Positions 1-5,344 are shown, numbered from the stretch's first letter. The stretch is DNA of 9,306 bases from an uncultured Haemophilus sp. (GCF_937976265.1 NZ_CALJRX010000201.1:1-9306); one strand, 5' to 3'. The notes: a model not told the origin generated them from the sequence alone. A program made the numbers and translations.

Positions 1-543
1 GGCAACGAGAAAACTTATGCGGAAGCGATTTTAGATCGCTTTAATTCGGTGAGATTTTTGACCGCACTTCGAGCTTCGGCATTAGGTGTGGAAGAATTAA
101 ATCGTGAAATTGCTTTAGCATTACGAGCTGAGAAATTACTTTGGTTCCGTCAAGAAGATGATTGGTATATTGGTAAGCCAATTATGATTACCGAAAACGA
201 TCATAATGTGAAACTGTATAACGGTGATATTGGCTTGTGTTTAGCCAAAGGCAAAGTGTGGTTTGGCAATCGAGAAGTTTCGACTAGTCGTATTCCCGCT
301 CACGAGCCTGCGTTTATGATGACGATTCATAAATCCCAAGGTTCGGAGTTTGAACATACCGTCATGGTATTACCAACAGAACCTAATCCAGTGCTTTCAC
401 GAGAGCTGGTATTTACCGGTGTTACCCGTGCAAAAAATCAACTTTCCGTATTTGCCAATGAAAAAATCTGGCAAAGTGCGGTCAGAAATACGGTGAAACG
501 ACAAAGTGGATTAGGAAAATTATTACAGGAAAAAGAGGAGTAA
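1..543 (+). CDS. recD: RecD, exonuclease V (RecBCD) alpha subunit, C-terminal part
   Basis: RecD is the 5'-3' helicase subunit of the RecBCD helicase/nuclease that processes double-strand DNA ends in the cytoplasm. The open frame is already running at base 1, so the N-terminal part with the Walker A ATP site lies outside the window and only the last 180 residues are seen. What is visible fits the C-terminal UvrD-like helicase domain: a segment with NGDIGL as in RecD proteins, then the helicase motif MTIHKSQGSEFEHTV, where KSQG is diagnostic, and near the end the motif LVFTGVTRAKNQL with the arginine of helicase motif VI. The stop at 541-543 is followed after 3 bases by grxB, whose ribosome binding site lies inside the recD tail, so the two are probably cotranscribed. 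Two uptake sequences lie in the coding region. The family call is very secure; the gene is incomplete only because of the window edge. Confidence 0.95.
   Translation, partial: GNEKTYAEAILDRFNSVRFLTALRASALGVEELNREIALALRAEKLLWFRQEDDWYIGKPIMITENDHNVKLYNGDIGLCLAKGKVWFGNREVSTSRIPAHEPAFMMTIHKSQGSEFEHTVMVLPTEPNPVLSRELVFTGVTRAKNQLSVFANEKIWQSAVRNTVKRQSGLGKLLQEKEE
61..69 (-). repeat. DNA uptake signal sequence (USS) inside recD
   Basis: Exact 9-mer ACCGCACTT on the + strand, the reverse of AAGTGCGGT. It is read in frame as part of Leu-Thr-Ala-Leu, the usual way Haemophilus-type genes accommodate a USS in this orientation. It is recognised during natural transformation. Confidence 0.85.
474..482 (+). 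repeat. DNA uptake signal sequence (USS) inside recD
   Basis: Exact AAGTGCGGT followed by C, read in frame as Gln-Ser-Ala-Val near the RecD C-terminus. Confidence 0.85.
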
Positions 544-546
544 AAA

Positions 547-1194
547 ATGAAATTATATGTTTACGATCATTGCCCGTTTTGTGTGCGAGCTCGCATGATT
601 TTCGGGTTGAAAAATCTGCCGGTAGAACTTGTAGTGCTGGCAAATGATGATGAAGCAACGCCAATCGGTTTAGTGGGGAAAAAGGTTGTACCAATTCTTG
701 TCAAAGAAGATGGTACCGCGATGCCGGAAAGTTTGGATATCGTGCATTATGTCGATGAGCATTTTGGTGAAAAAATCTTATCTGCACACGTTCGTCCTGA
801 AATTGAAGCATGGTTAAAAGAAGTCGGCAGTTATTATGGTCATCTTGCAATTGCACGCTTTACGCAAATTGGCTTAGCAGAATTTGAAACCCAAAGTGCG
901 GTCGATTATTTCACTAAAAAGAAAACGGAATTTATTGGGGATTTTGCAGAAAATATCGCGAAGACTGAAACCTATCTTACTCGCTTAAAAAGCGATTTAG
1001 AGAAATTAGCGGTATTAATTCAATCTGAAAATGCCTTAAACGGCCAACTTTCTCTTGAAGATATTATCGTTTTCCCGGTATTACGAAATCTTACTTGTGT
1101 GAAAGGCATCGAATTCCCACCAGCGGTTTTAGCTTATATCACGAATATGGCTAAGTTAAGCAATGTGCCGCTGTATTTTGATAAAGCCATTTAA
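547..1194 (+). CDS. grxB: Glutaredoxin 2 (GrxB)
   Basis: Monothiol/disulfide oxidoreductase of the GST-like glutaredoxin 2 family, a cytoplasmic enzyme that reduces protein disulfides and glutathione mixed disulfides. The product is 215 residues, the length I recall for E. coli Grx2. An N-terminal thioredoxin-fold domain (about 1-75) carries the active site C9-P-F-C12 (E. coli has CPYC), the cis-proline segment V48-P49, and MPESLDIVHYVD at 59-70, typical of the glutathione-binding side. Residues from about 85 to the end form the all-helical GST-like domain. The ATG at 547 follows a good AAAGAGGAG ribosome binding site at 532-540 that lies in the end of recD. The 3-base gap suggests translational coupling. 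Glutaredoxin 2 next to recD has no obvious functional link beyond shared transcription. Family identification is very secure. Confidence 0.95.
   Translation: MKLYVYDHCPFCVRARMIFGLKNLPVELVVLANDDEATPIGLVGKKVVPILVKEDGTAMPESLDIVHYVDEHFGEKILSAHVRPEIEAWLKEVGSYYGHLAIARFTQIGLAEFETQSAVDYFTKKKTEFIGDFAENIAKTETYLTRLKSDLEKLAVLIQSENALNGQLSLEDIIVFPVLRNLTCVKGIEFPPAVLAYITNMAKLSNVPLYFDKAI
894..902 (+). repeat. DNA uptake signal sequence (USS) inside grxB
   Basis: Exact AAGTGCGGT, read as Gln-Ser-Ala-Val as in the recD copy at 474. Confidence 0.85.
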
Positions 1195-1218
1195 TCTCTG
1201 TTAAGTTATAGGCCTTGG

Positions 1219-1274
1219 AAATACTGAACTTTTGACTTGGATCATAGGTGCGGTCATTTTTTCAGTATTTTTTA
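1219..1274 (+). terminator. Possible terminator after grxB: 10-bp inverted repeat with a long loop
   Basis: AAATACTGAA (1219-1228) is perfectly complementary to TTCAGTATTT (1261-1270), followed by a T run. The hairpin starts 24 bases after the grxB stop, which suits a terminator, but the stem is AT-rich and the loop is 32 bases, so efficiency is doubtful. The loop contains a one-mismatch uptake sequence at 1246-1254. Confidence 0.4.
1246..1254 (+). repeat. Degenerate uptake signal sequence (8 of 9 bases)
   Basis: AGGTGCGGT followed by CATTTTTT. One base differs from the AAGTGCGGT core, and the T-rich 3' flank matches that of the other intergenic copies. Confidence 0.5.
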
Positions 1275-1284
1275 TTCATCGCTC

Positions 1285-1290
1285 TATAAT
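1285..1290 (+). promoter_or_regulatory. Likely -10 box of the yjjP-yjjB promoter
   Basis: A perfect TATAAT lies 33 bases before the yjjP start codon. No good -35 is seen at 16-18 bp; TTCAGT at 1261-1266 (18-bp spacing) is the nearest weak candidate and overlaps the inverted repeat after grxB. A promoter is expected here because a spacer of 129 bases separates yjjP from grxB. Confidence 0.45.
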
Positions 1291-1323
1291 CTCTAAGGTT
1301 TACTTTAATAAGAGCGCAGAGAT

Positions 1324-2094
1324 ATGGATCAAGAATACCAACGTGCAGTCACCAGAATTTGTGTACAAACCGCTTTGTTATTATTACAGCATGGGGCAGA
1401 AAGTGCTGTCGTCGTACAAATGGCACAGCGATTAGGTGTGGCTTTAGGCATTGAAAGCGTGGAGTGTGCTTTGACAGCAAATGCCGTCTTATTGACCACA
1501 CTTTCTAAGCAACATTGTATTACCACGGTGCGCAAGAATGTCGATAAAGGCATTAATATGCAAATCGTTACGGATGTTCAACGTATAGTAATTGCGGTAG
1601 AGCGACGTCTGTACGATTTATCGATGGCACAAAAGAAACTGGATAAATTAAAACCACTAAAATATAACCGCTATTTGGTGGTGTTCATGATTGGTTTATC
1701 TTGTGCCTCTTTTGCTCACCTTTCTGGCGGAGATATGACAATTTGTGCGATCACCTTTATTGCCTCTGCCATTGCCATGTTTGTTCGACAAGAAATCTCT
1801 AAACGTCATTACAATCCACTCATCGTTTTTGCCATTACCGCTTTTGTCGCTTCACTGATTTCCGGTATGAGTTTGAAATATAGTTTAGGCAATGATCCTC
1901 ATATCGCATTAGCGTCTAGCGTTTTATTACTCGTTCCAGGATTCCCATTAATTAATTCACTTGCGGATATTTTAAAAGGGTATGTCAATATGGGAATAGG
2001 ACGATGGACCATCGCGACGGTTCTCACTTTTGGTGCTTGTTTAGGTATTGTCTTTGCATTAAATCTTTTAAATATTGTTTCTTGGGTGGGGTAA
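1324..2094 (+). CDS. yjjP: YjjP family inner-membrane exporter subunit (ThrE-like, DUF1212)
   Basis: Large subunit of the two-part YjjP/YjjB transporter, which belongs to the threonine/serine exporter (ThrE) family. In E. coli the pair has been reported to export succinate, chiefly in anaerobic growth; the substrate here is inferred from that. The product has 256 residues, the same length I recall for E. coli YjjP, and the same landmarks: RAVTR near the N-terminus, QHGAES at 22-27, and TTVRKN...GINM in the soluble N-terminal domain (about 1-113). Hydrophobic membrane segments follow to the end, including SVLLLVPGFPLINSLAD. The ATG at 1324 gives the family N-terminus; its ribosome binding site is weak (GCAGAG). 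The stop is 4 bases before yjjB, indicating one operon. Confidence 0.92.
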   Translation: MDQEYQRAVTRICVQTALLLLQHGAESAVVVQMAQRLGVALGIESVECALTANAVLLTTLSKQHCITTVRKNVDKGINMQIVTDVQRIVIAVERRLYDLSMAQKKLDKLKPLKYNRYLVVFMIGLSCASFAHLSGGDMTICAITFIASAIAMFVRQEISKRHYNPLIVFAITAFVASLISGMSLKYSLGNDPHIALASSVLLLVPGFPLINSLADILKGYVNMGIGRWTIATVLTFGACLGIVFALNLLNIVSWVG

Positions 2095-2098
2095 TAAA

Positions 2099-2560
2099 AT
2101 GTTTTTACTGAATTTACTCGACGATATGCTTTTTGCAGCCATTCCTGCAGTAGGATTTGCTTTAGTATTTAATGTTCCGCCTAAAGCCTTAAAATATTGT
2201 GCTATTTTAGGCGCGCTTGGCCATGTCACGAGAACCTTATTATTACACTTTGGTGTCCCGATTGTTTTTGCCACTTTTTTTGCTACTTGTGTGATTGGTT
2301 TTCTTGGTGTGCATTTGTCTCACCGATATTTAGCGCATCCTAAAGTCTTTACCGTTGCGGCAATTATTCCAATGATTCCGGGTGTTCATGCTTATAAAGC
2401 CATGATTGCCATCGTACAAATTCATCATTATGGCTTTTCCGATAAATTATTTGAGCAAATGATCAGCTCTTTTATCAATACCAGCTTTATTTTAGGTGCT
2501 CTTGTTTTGGGCTTAGCCTTACCAGGATTATTGTTCTATCGACAAAAACCGGTTGTATAG
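2099..2560 (+). CDS. yjjB: YjjB family inner-membrane exporter subunit (ThrE-like, DUF3815)
   Basis: Small membrane subunit that works with YjjP; in ThrE exporters of other bacteria both halves are one polypeptide. The 153-residue product is almost wholly hydrophobic, with about four to five membrane segments. It carries the family landmarks AAIPAVGFALVFNVP near the N-terminus, YLAHPKVFTVAA and IPMIPGVHAYKAM. I chose ATG 2099 because a GTGGGG stretch sits 7-12 bases upstream and the resulting N-terminus aligns with YjjB proteins. A TTG eight codons upstream (2075) would overlap yjjP and has no ribosome binding site. The YjjP partner directly upstream makes a succinate or related organic-acid export role likely, but this is by homology only. 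Confidence 0.92.
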   Translation: MFLLNLLDDMLFAAIPAVGFALVFNVPPKALKYCAILGALGHVTRTLLLHFGVPIVFATFFATCVIGFLGVHLSHRYLAHPKVFTVAAIIPMIPGVHAYKAMIAIVQIHHYGFSDKLFEQMISSFINTSFILGALVLGLALPGLLFYRQKPVV

Positions 2561-2566
2561 AAAATA

Positions 2567-2590
2567 AAAAGCCGACATCAGTCGGCTTTT
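2567..2590. terminator. Bidirectional terminator between yjjB and dps
   Basis: AAAAGCCGAC (2567-2576) and GTCGGCTTTT (2581-2590) form a perfect 10-bp stem with loop ATCA. The A-run and T-run on either side let it work for yjjB on the + strand and for dps on the - strand, which end 6 and 19 bases away respectively. Confidence 0.88.
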
Positions 2591-2609
2591 GCATTACATC
2601 AATATTTAA

Positions 2610-3092
2610 TTAAGCATGGCAAGTTTGGCAAGCGGCTTGGAACATCCAAACAAGTTTTTCTTGTTCTTTGATGTAGTCGCTCATTTGAGACGCTGTACCT
2701 TCATCATCAGATTCACCCGCTAATTCAAGGATTTCACGTTGTTGCTCAAGTAATACTTTTAATCCATCTAATGTACCTTTTAAGCAAGAATGCGCATCAG
2801 ATACACCTAACTCTTCTTTAATACGTGAGTCTTTGAAGTATTGTGAATAACCGTTATGCGGTGTGTAGCCTAAAGTTAAGATACGTTCTGCCACTTCATC
2901 GACTTTTTCCACTAAATCGGTGTAGATTTCTTCAAATTTTGCGTGTAATTCAAAGAAGTTTACCCCTTTAATGTTCCAGTGGTAACCACGCACGTTGGTA
3001 TAGAATACTTGATAGGTTGCTAATAATTCATTTAATTTTACTGCTAATTTTTCAGATGCTTTTTTATCTAAACCGATTGATGTTTTTGACAT
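2610..3092 (-). CDS. dps: Dps-family DNA-binding/ferritin-like protein
   Basis: Dodecameric mini-ferritin of the Dps family, which oxidises Fe(II) with hydrogen peroxide, stores the iron and protects DNA in stress and starvation. The 160-residue product has the Dps ferroxidase signature: H38-W-N-I-K-G, then H50, E54, D65 and E69 in ELHAKFEEIY...VDEVAERI. These correspond to the inter-subunit His/His/Asp/Asp/Glu set of E. coli Dps, with Glu instead of Asp at the third position. The lysine-containing N-terminus (MSKTSIGLDKK) is short. The start at 3092 follows a good AGAGGAAA site; upstream in-frame ATGs (to 3161) lack one. An odd feature is the C-terminus QAACQTCHA, which contains CxxCH (C155, C158, H159). 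It is convergent with yjjB and divergent from the ABC binding-protein gene. Confidence 0.93.
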   Translation of the reverse strand: MSKTSIGLDKKASEKLAVKLNELLATYQVFYTNVRGYHWNIKGVNFFELHAKFEEIYTDLVEKVDEVAERILTLGYTPHNGYSQYFKDSRIKEELGVSDAHSCLKGTLDGLKVLLEQQREILELAGESDDEGTASQMSDYIKEQEKLVWMFQAACQTCHA

Positions 3093-3140
3093 AGTATTTT
3101 CCTCTTTATTGTTGATTAAAATATTGTTCCCTTGCTTGGG

Positions 3141-3149
3141 AAGTGCGGT
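3141..3149 (+). repeat. DNA uptake signal sequence (USS) in the dps leader
   Basis: Exact AAGTGCGGT followed by CATTATAAG and a later T run, like the extended Haemophilus form. It lies directly downstream of the dps -10 candidate, about where dps transcription should begin. Confidence 0.85.
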
Positions 3150-3150
3150 C

Positions 3151-3156
3151 ATTATA
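3151..3156 (-). promoter_or_regulatory. Likely -10 box of the dps promoter
   Basis: ATTATA on the + strand reads TATAAT on the dps strand, 59 bases before the start codon. I see no convincing -35 at the right distance, which would fit an activator-dependent or stationary-phase promoter, but this is inference. Confidence 0.4.
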
Positions 3157-3271
3157 AGCATTGTTTTTTCTGATGGCTATTTCATATTATCTAGTGATTC
3201 AATAGTTAAAATCTATCTATATTTAATTATACATAGCTGAAAACTTTTATTTTGAGTTATGAAAAAAACTC

Positions 3272-3287
3272 TGTGAAGTAGATCACA
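3272..3287. promoter_or_regulatory. CRP (cAMP receptor protein) binding site, copy A
   Basis: TGTGAAGTAGATCACA is a perfect TGTGA-N6-TCACA dyad, the canonical CRP site. Its centre (3279.5) is about 61.5 bases before the inferred transcription start of the binding-protein gene, the classic class I activation position. The region between dps and the binding-protein gene (3093-3447) holds this site, the two divergent promoters, one uptake sequence and a 5' leader; I see no gene in it. Confidence 0.85.
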
Positions 3288-3304
3288 CATTCAATATTTC
3301 CCCT

Positions 3305-3334
3305 TTGACAGAATGAATTGAAGATGATTATGAT
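3305..3334 (+). promoter_or_regulatory. Sigma-70 promoter of the ABC binding-protein gene
   Basis: Consensus -35 TTGACA (3305-3310), 18-bp spacer, and -10 TATGAT (3329-3334). The inferred start is near 3341, giving a leader of about 107 bases. The CRP site upstream is placed for class I activation. The same arrangement recurs before the permease gene at 5227-5255. Confidence 0.8.
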
Positions 3335-3381
3335 TGATGTAAATCATTTTATTCTAAGATTTGATTGCTTTACTTCATTTT
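3327..3381 (+). repeat. Duplicated promoter/leader block, copy A
   Basis: This 55-base block from the -10 box into the 5' leader aligns without gaps to 5248-5302; I count 44 of 55 identical bases. The conserved words are ATTATGATT, TGTAA, TCATTTT, TTTGATTG and CTTCATTTT. The first three surround -10/+1 and contain a dyad ATGATT-N6-AATCAT (3330-3347); the last two lie in the transcribed leader. Confidence 0.8.
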
Positions 3382-3447
3382 CGAATGAAATGTTTGGCTA
3401 GGTTTAAAAACCAAAAATATGATTTTATTACTCATCAGGAGTTTAGT

Positions 3448-5046
3448 ATGACAAAGCATTTTTCCTTTGAAACTAATGAATCTCGTCGTCATTTTATGAA
3501 ACTTATGGCTGGCGTGGGGGCAGGTCTTGCATTTAGTGGCACATTAGGCACATTTGCACCAAAAGCCTTTGCTGCTGACATTAAAGGTAAAACCATTGAA
3601 GCGGGGATTGCTTATCCGCTTTCTACCGGTTTTGACCCAATGACATCAAGTGGTGCTTCACCTTATGCAGCAAACTTACACATTTTTGAAGGTTTGGTGG
3701 ATTTGCATCCTGCAACTCGTGAACCTTATCTTGCTTTAGCAGGAAAAGAGCCAGAACAAGTTGATGAAACAACATGGCGTATTACTTTACGCGAAGGCGC
3801 AACTTTCCATGATGGTGCACCGGTCACCACTGAAGACGTTGTGTATTCTTTCAATCGTATTATGGATCCTGCCAATAAATCATTATTTGTGATGTTTATT
3901 GATTTCATTGAAAGTGTGAAAGCTGTAGACGATAAAGTGGTGGAATTTAAATTGAAATATCCATTTGCTTTATTTGCTAACCGTTTAACTTGCGTGAAAA
4001 TTGTACCGAAACACGTGATCGACAAAGTAGGGCAATCTGCATTTGATGCGCACCCAGTTGGTTCTGGTCCATTCAAATTTGTTTCAGCGGTGAAAGATGA
4101 CAAAATCGTCTTTGAAGCGTATGAACCTTACAATGGTAAATATCCAGCGCAAGTTGAAAAAATGTCTTGGTTATTACTTTCTGATGCCGCAGCTCGTGTA
4201 ACTGCACAAGAGTCTAAACGTACTCAAGCAATGGAAAGCGTGCCTTATTTAGACATTAGTCGCTTGAAAAACAAAAAACAACAAGTGCAATCCGTTCAAT
4301 CTTTCGGCTTGCTATTCTTAATGTTTAACTGTGAGAAAGCGCCGTTTACCAATCCAAAAGTACGTCAAGCGTTACACTATGGTTTAAACACTGACAAACT
4401 TGTTGATATTGTATTTGATGGTAATGCAGAAGCGGCAACATCATACTTACAAACAACTCACCCTGATTATATTAAGGCATCAACTCAATATCCTTATGAT
4501 CCGGAAAAAGCCGCGGCATTATTAAAAGAAGCGGGTGTAACTGAGCTTAAATTTGAATTGCTCGCAACCGACCATGACTGGGTGAAAGAATCTGCACCGT
4601 TAATTTTAGAATCTTGGAACAAGATTCCAGGTGTGAAAGTGACTTTACAACACTTACAATCAGGTGCGCTATACAGCAACTACGTGGATCCTGGTGTATA
4701 TGAAGTGGCAATCGCGCCAGGTGACCCATCAGTGTTCGGTAATGACTTAGACTTGCTTTTAAGCTGGTGGTATCGTGGTGATGTATGGCCGAAACGTCGT
4801 TTCCGCTGGAGTAATACCCCTGAATTTGCGAAAGTGACTGAATTACTCAATGCAGCAGTGAGAGCAAAAGATCACGCTGAAGCGAAAAAATCATGGGAAG
4901 AAGCAATTAACATTATTGCGGCTGAAGTACCACTTTATCCGATTGTTCATCGTAAACTTCCTTCTGCATGGGATGATAACAGCCTTGAAAACTATCAACC
5001 ATTGGCAACAACCGGTTTATCTTTCCTCGGTGTGGGTCGTAAATAA
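3448..5046 (+). CDS. Tat-exported ABC transporter substrate-binding protein (SBP_bac_5, peptide/nickel family)
   Basis: Periplasmic binding protein that delivers ligand to the importer encoded downstream. The 532-residue chain has a twin-arginine signal: S12-R-R-H-F-M-K18, a mild hydrophobic stretch (about 19-36) and APKAFA-A with likely cleavage near residue 42. Such a signal implies export after folding. The mature part is family 5 of solute-binding proteins: GATFHDGAPVTTEDVVYSFNR at 117-137 is the family hallmark, and FTNPKVRQALHY another. ATG 3448 was chosen because AGGAG (3437-3441) lies 6 bases upstream and it places the RR motif close to the N-terminus; upstream extension to 3361 would run through the leader. 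Dipeptide, oligopeptide, glutathione, haem and nickel binders all belong to this family, so the ligand is not predictable. It is transcribed alone from a CRP-site promoter and closed by a terminator. Confidence 0.92.
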   Translation: MTKHFSFETNESRRHFMKLMAGVGAGLAFSGTLGTFAPKAFAADIKGKTIEAGIAYPLSTGFDPMTSSGASPYAANLHIFEGLVDLHPATREPYLALAGKEPEQVDETTWRITLREGATFHDGAPVTTEDVVYSFNRIMDPANKSLFVMFIDFIESVKAVDDKVVEFKLKYPFALFANRLTCVKIVPKHVIDKVGQSAFDAHPVGSGPFKFVSAVKDDKIVFEAYEPYNGKYPAQVEKMSWLLLSDAAARVTAQESKRTQAMESVPYLDISRLKNKKQQVQSVQSFGLLFLMFNCEKAPFTNPKVRQALHYGLNTDKLVDIVFDGNAEAATSYLQTTHPDYIKASTQYPYDPEKAAALLKEAGVTELKFELLATDHDWVKESAPLILESWNKIPGVKVTLQHLQSGALYSNYVDPGVYEVAIAPGDPSVFGNDLDLLLSWWYRGDVWPKRRFRWSNTPEFAKVTELLNAAVRAKDHAEAKKSWEEAINIIAAEVPLYPIVHRKLPSAWDDNSLENYQPLATTGLSFLGVGRK

Positions 5047-5070
5047 AAGCACTTTTTTATTTAATGTTTT

Positions 5071-5098
5071 GGCTGTTGAGCAATCAACAGCCTTTTTT
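5071..5098 (+). terminator. Strong terminator after the binding-protein gene
   Basis: GGCTGTTGA (5071-5079) and TCAACAGCC (5084-5092) form a perfect 9-bp stem with a GCAA tetraloop, followed by TTTTTT and a T-rich run. It should separate the binding-protein transcript from the permease operon. Confidence 0.92.
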
Positions 5099-5115
5099 CT
5101 TTCTTTTTAACACCA

Positions 5116-5124
5116 AAGTGCGGT
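5116..5124 (+). repeat. DNA uptake signal sequence (USS), intergenic
   Basis: Exact AAGTGCGGT in the extended context AAAGTGCGGTCATTTTT, with a further T-rich block. It lies between the terminator and the duplicated promoter. The 298 bases from 5047 to 5344 hold only these elements, the promoter and the leader; I see no gene. Confidence 0.88.
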
Positions 5125-5182
5125 CATTTTTCTCTCTATTTTTCAATCATTTTTTCTCTCAATTTCATTTCAAAAAAATCTT

Positions 5183-5198
5183 TGTGAAGCCGATCACA
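5183..5198. promoter_or_regulatory. CRP (cAMP receptor protein) binding site, copy B
   Basis: TGTGAAGCCGATCACA is a second perfect TGTGA-N6-TCACA dyad. It shares 14 of 16 bases and a preceding A7 run with copy A. The centre (5190.5) is about 71.5 bases before the inferred start of the permease operon, one helical turn farther than copy A and still on a face that allows class I activation. Confidence 0.85.
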
Positions 5199-5226
5199 GA
5201 TTTGAATTTTGCTCTATGTACTTGGA

Positions 5227-5255
5227 TTGACAGGGCTTAGGCTGAACATTATGAT
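5227..5255 (+). promoter_or_regulatory. Sigma-70 promoter of the permease-ATPase operon
   Basis: Consensus -35 TTGACA (5227-5232), 17-bp spacer, and -10 TATGAT (5250-5255). The inferred start is near 5262, giving a leader of about 83 bases. Both hexamers are identical to those of the binding-protein promoter. Confidence 0.82.
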
Positions 5256-5302
5256 TACTGTAATTCATTTTGTTTTTGAATTTGATTGTTTCGCTTCATT
5301 TT
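5248..5302 (+). repeat. Duplicated promoter/leader block, copy B
   Basis: Gapless partner of 3327-3381. The dyad here reads ATGATT-N6-ATTCAT (5251-5268). The leader words TTTGATTG and CTTCATTTT lie at the same distance from the -10 box (31 bases) as in copy A. Confidence 0.8.
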
Positions 5303-5344
5303 TTGAGGCTAACGAATTTCTCAAGCTAGAATAGGAGAAGTCAG

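Noticed and set aside
1232..1435. Small + strand protein of 67 codons spanning the grxB-yjjP spacer
   Set aside because: It overlaps the likely yjjP promoter and the yjjP start in another frame, begins with TTG and has no ribosome binding site.
3334..3347. FNR-like box TTGAT-GTAA-ATCAT over the binding-protein promoter
   Set aside because: It matches the FNR pattern in 9 of 10 key bases, but the paralogous position in copy B (5255-5268) reads TTACT-GTAA-TTCAT and loses the left half. The wider dyad is a better description of what is conserved.
3327..3350. Fur box or NikR operator
   Set aside because: ATGATT and TCAT words recall both, but neither copy gives a good fit to the Fur 19-mer or to GTATGA-N16-TCATAC. 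No regulator gene is in the window to support it.
3374..3389. TTCATT-TTCG-AATGAA hairpin in the binding-protein leader
   Set aside because: A 6-bp AU-rich stem; the pairing partner is absent from the otherwise similar leader of the permease operon, so it is probably chance.
3361..3447. N-terminal extension of the binding protein from a TTG at 3361
   Set aside because: It would pass through the transcribed leader, has no ribosome binding site and would bury the Tat signal behind 29 residues. ATG 3448 has AGGAG at the right distance.
3388..3447. GcvB-type sRNA target in the binding-protein leader
   Set aside because: Peptide-transporter genes are common GcvB targets, but I see no AACACAACAT-like CA-rich stretch in either leader.
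3726..4103. Open frame of 125 codons on the - strand inside the binding-protein gene
   Set aside because: It is antisense to a clear gene and has no recognisable motif; its openness follows from the codon use of the real gene. The same holds for the - strand frames at 6861-7175 and 8239-8589.
5047..5344. CRISPR, attachment site or mobile element between the binding protein and the permease
   Set aside because: The spacer is fully explained by terminator, uptake sequence, CRP site, promoter and leader. There are no direct-repeat boundaries or integrase or transposase remnants.
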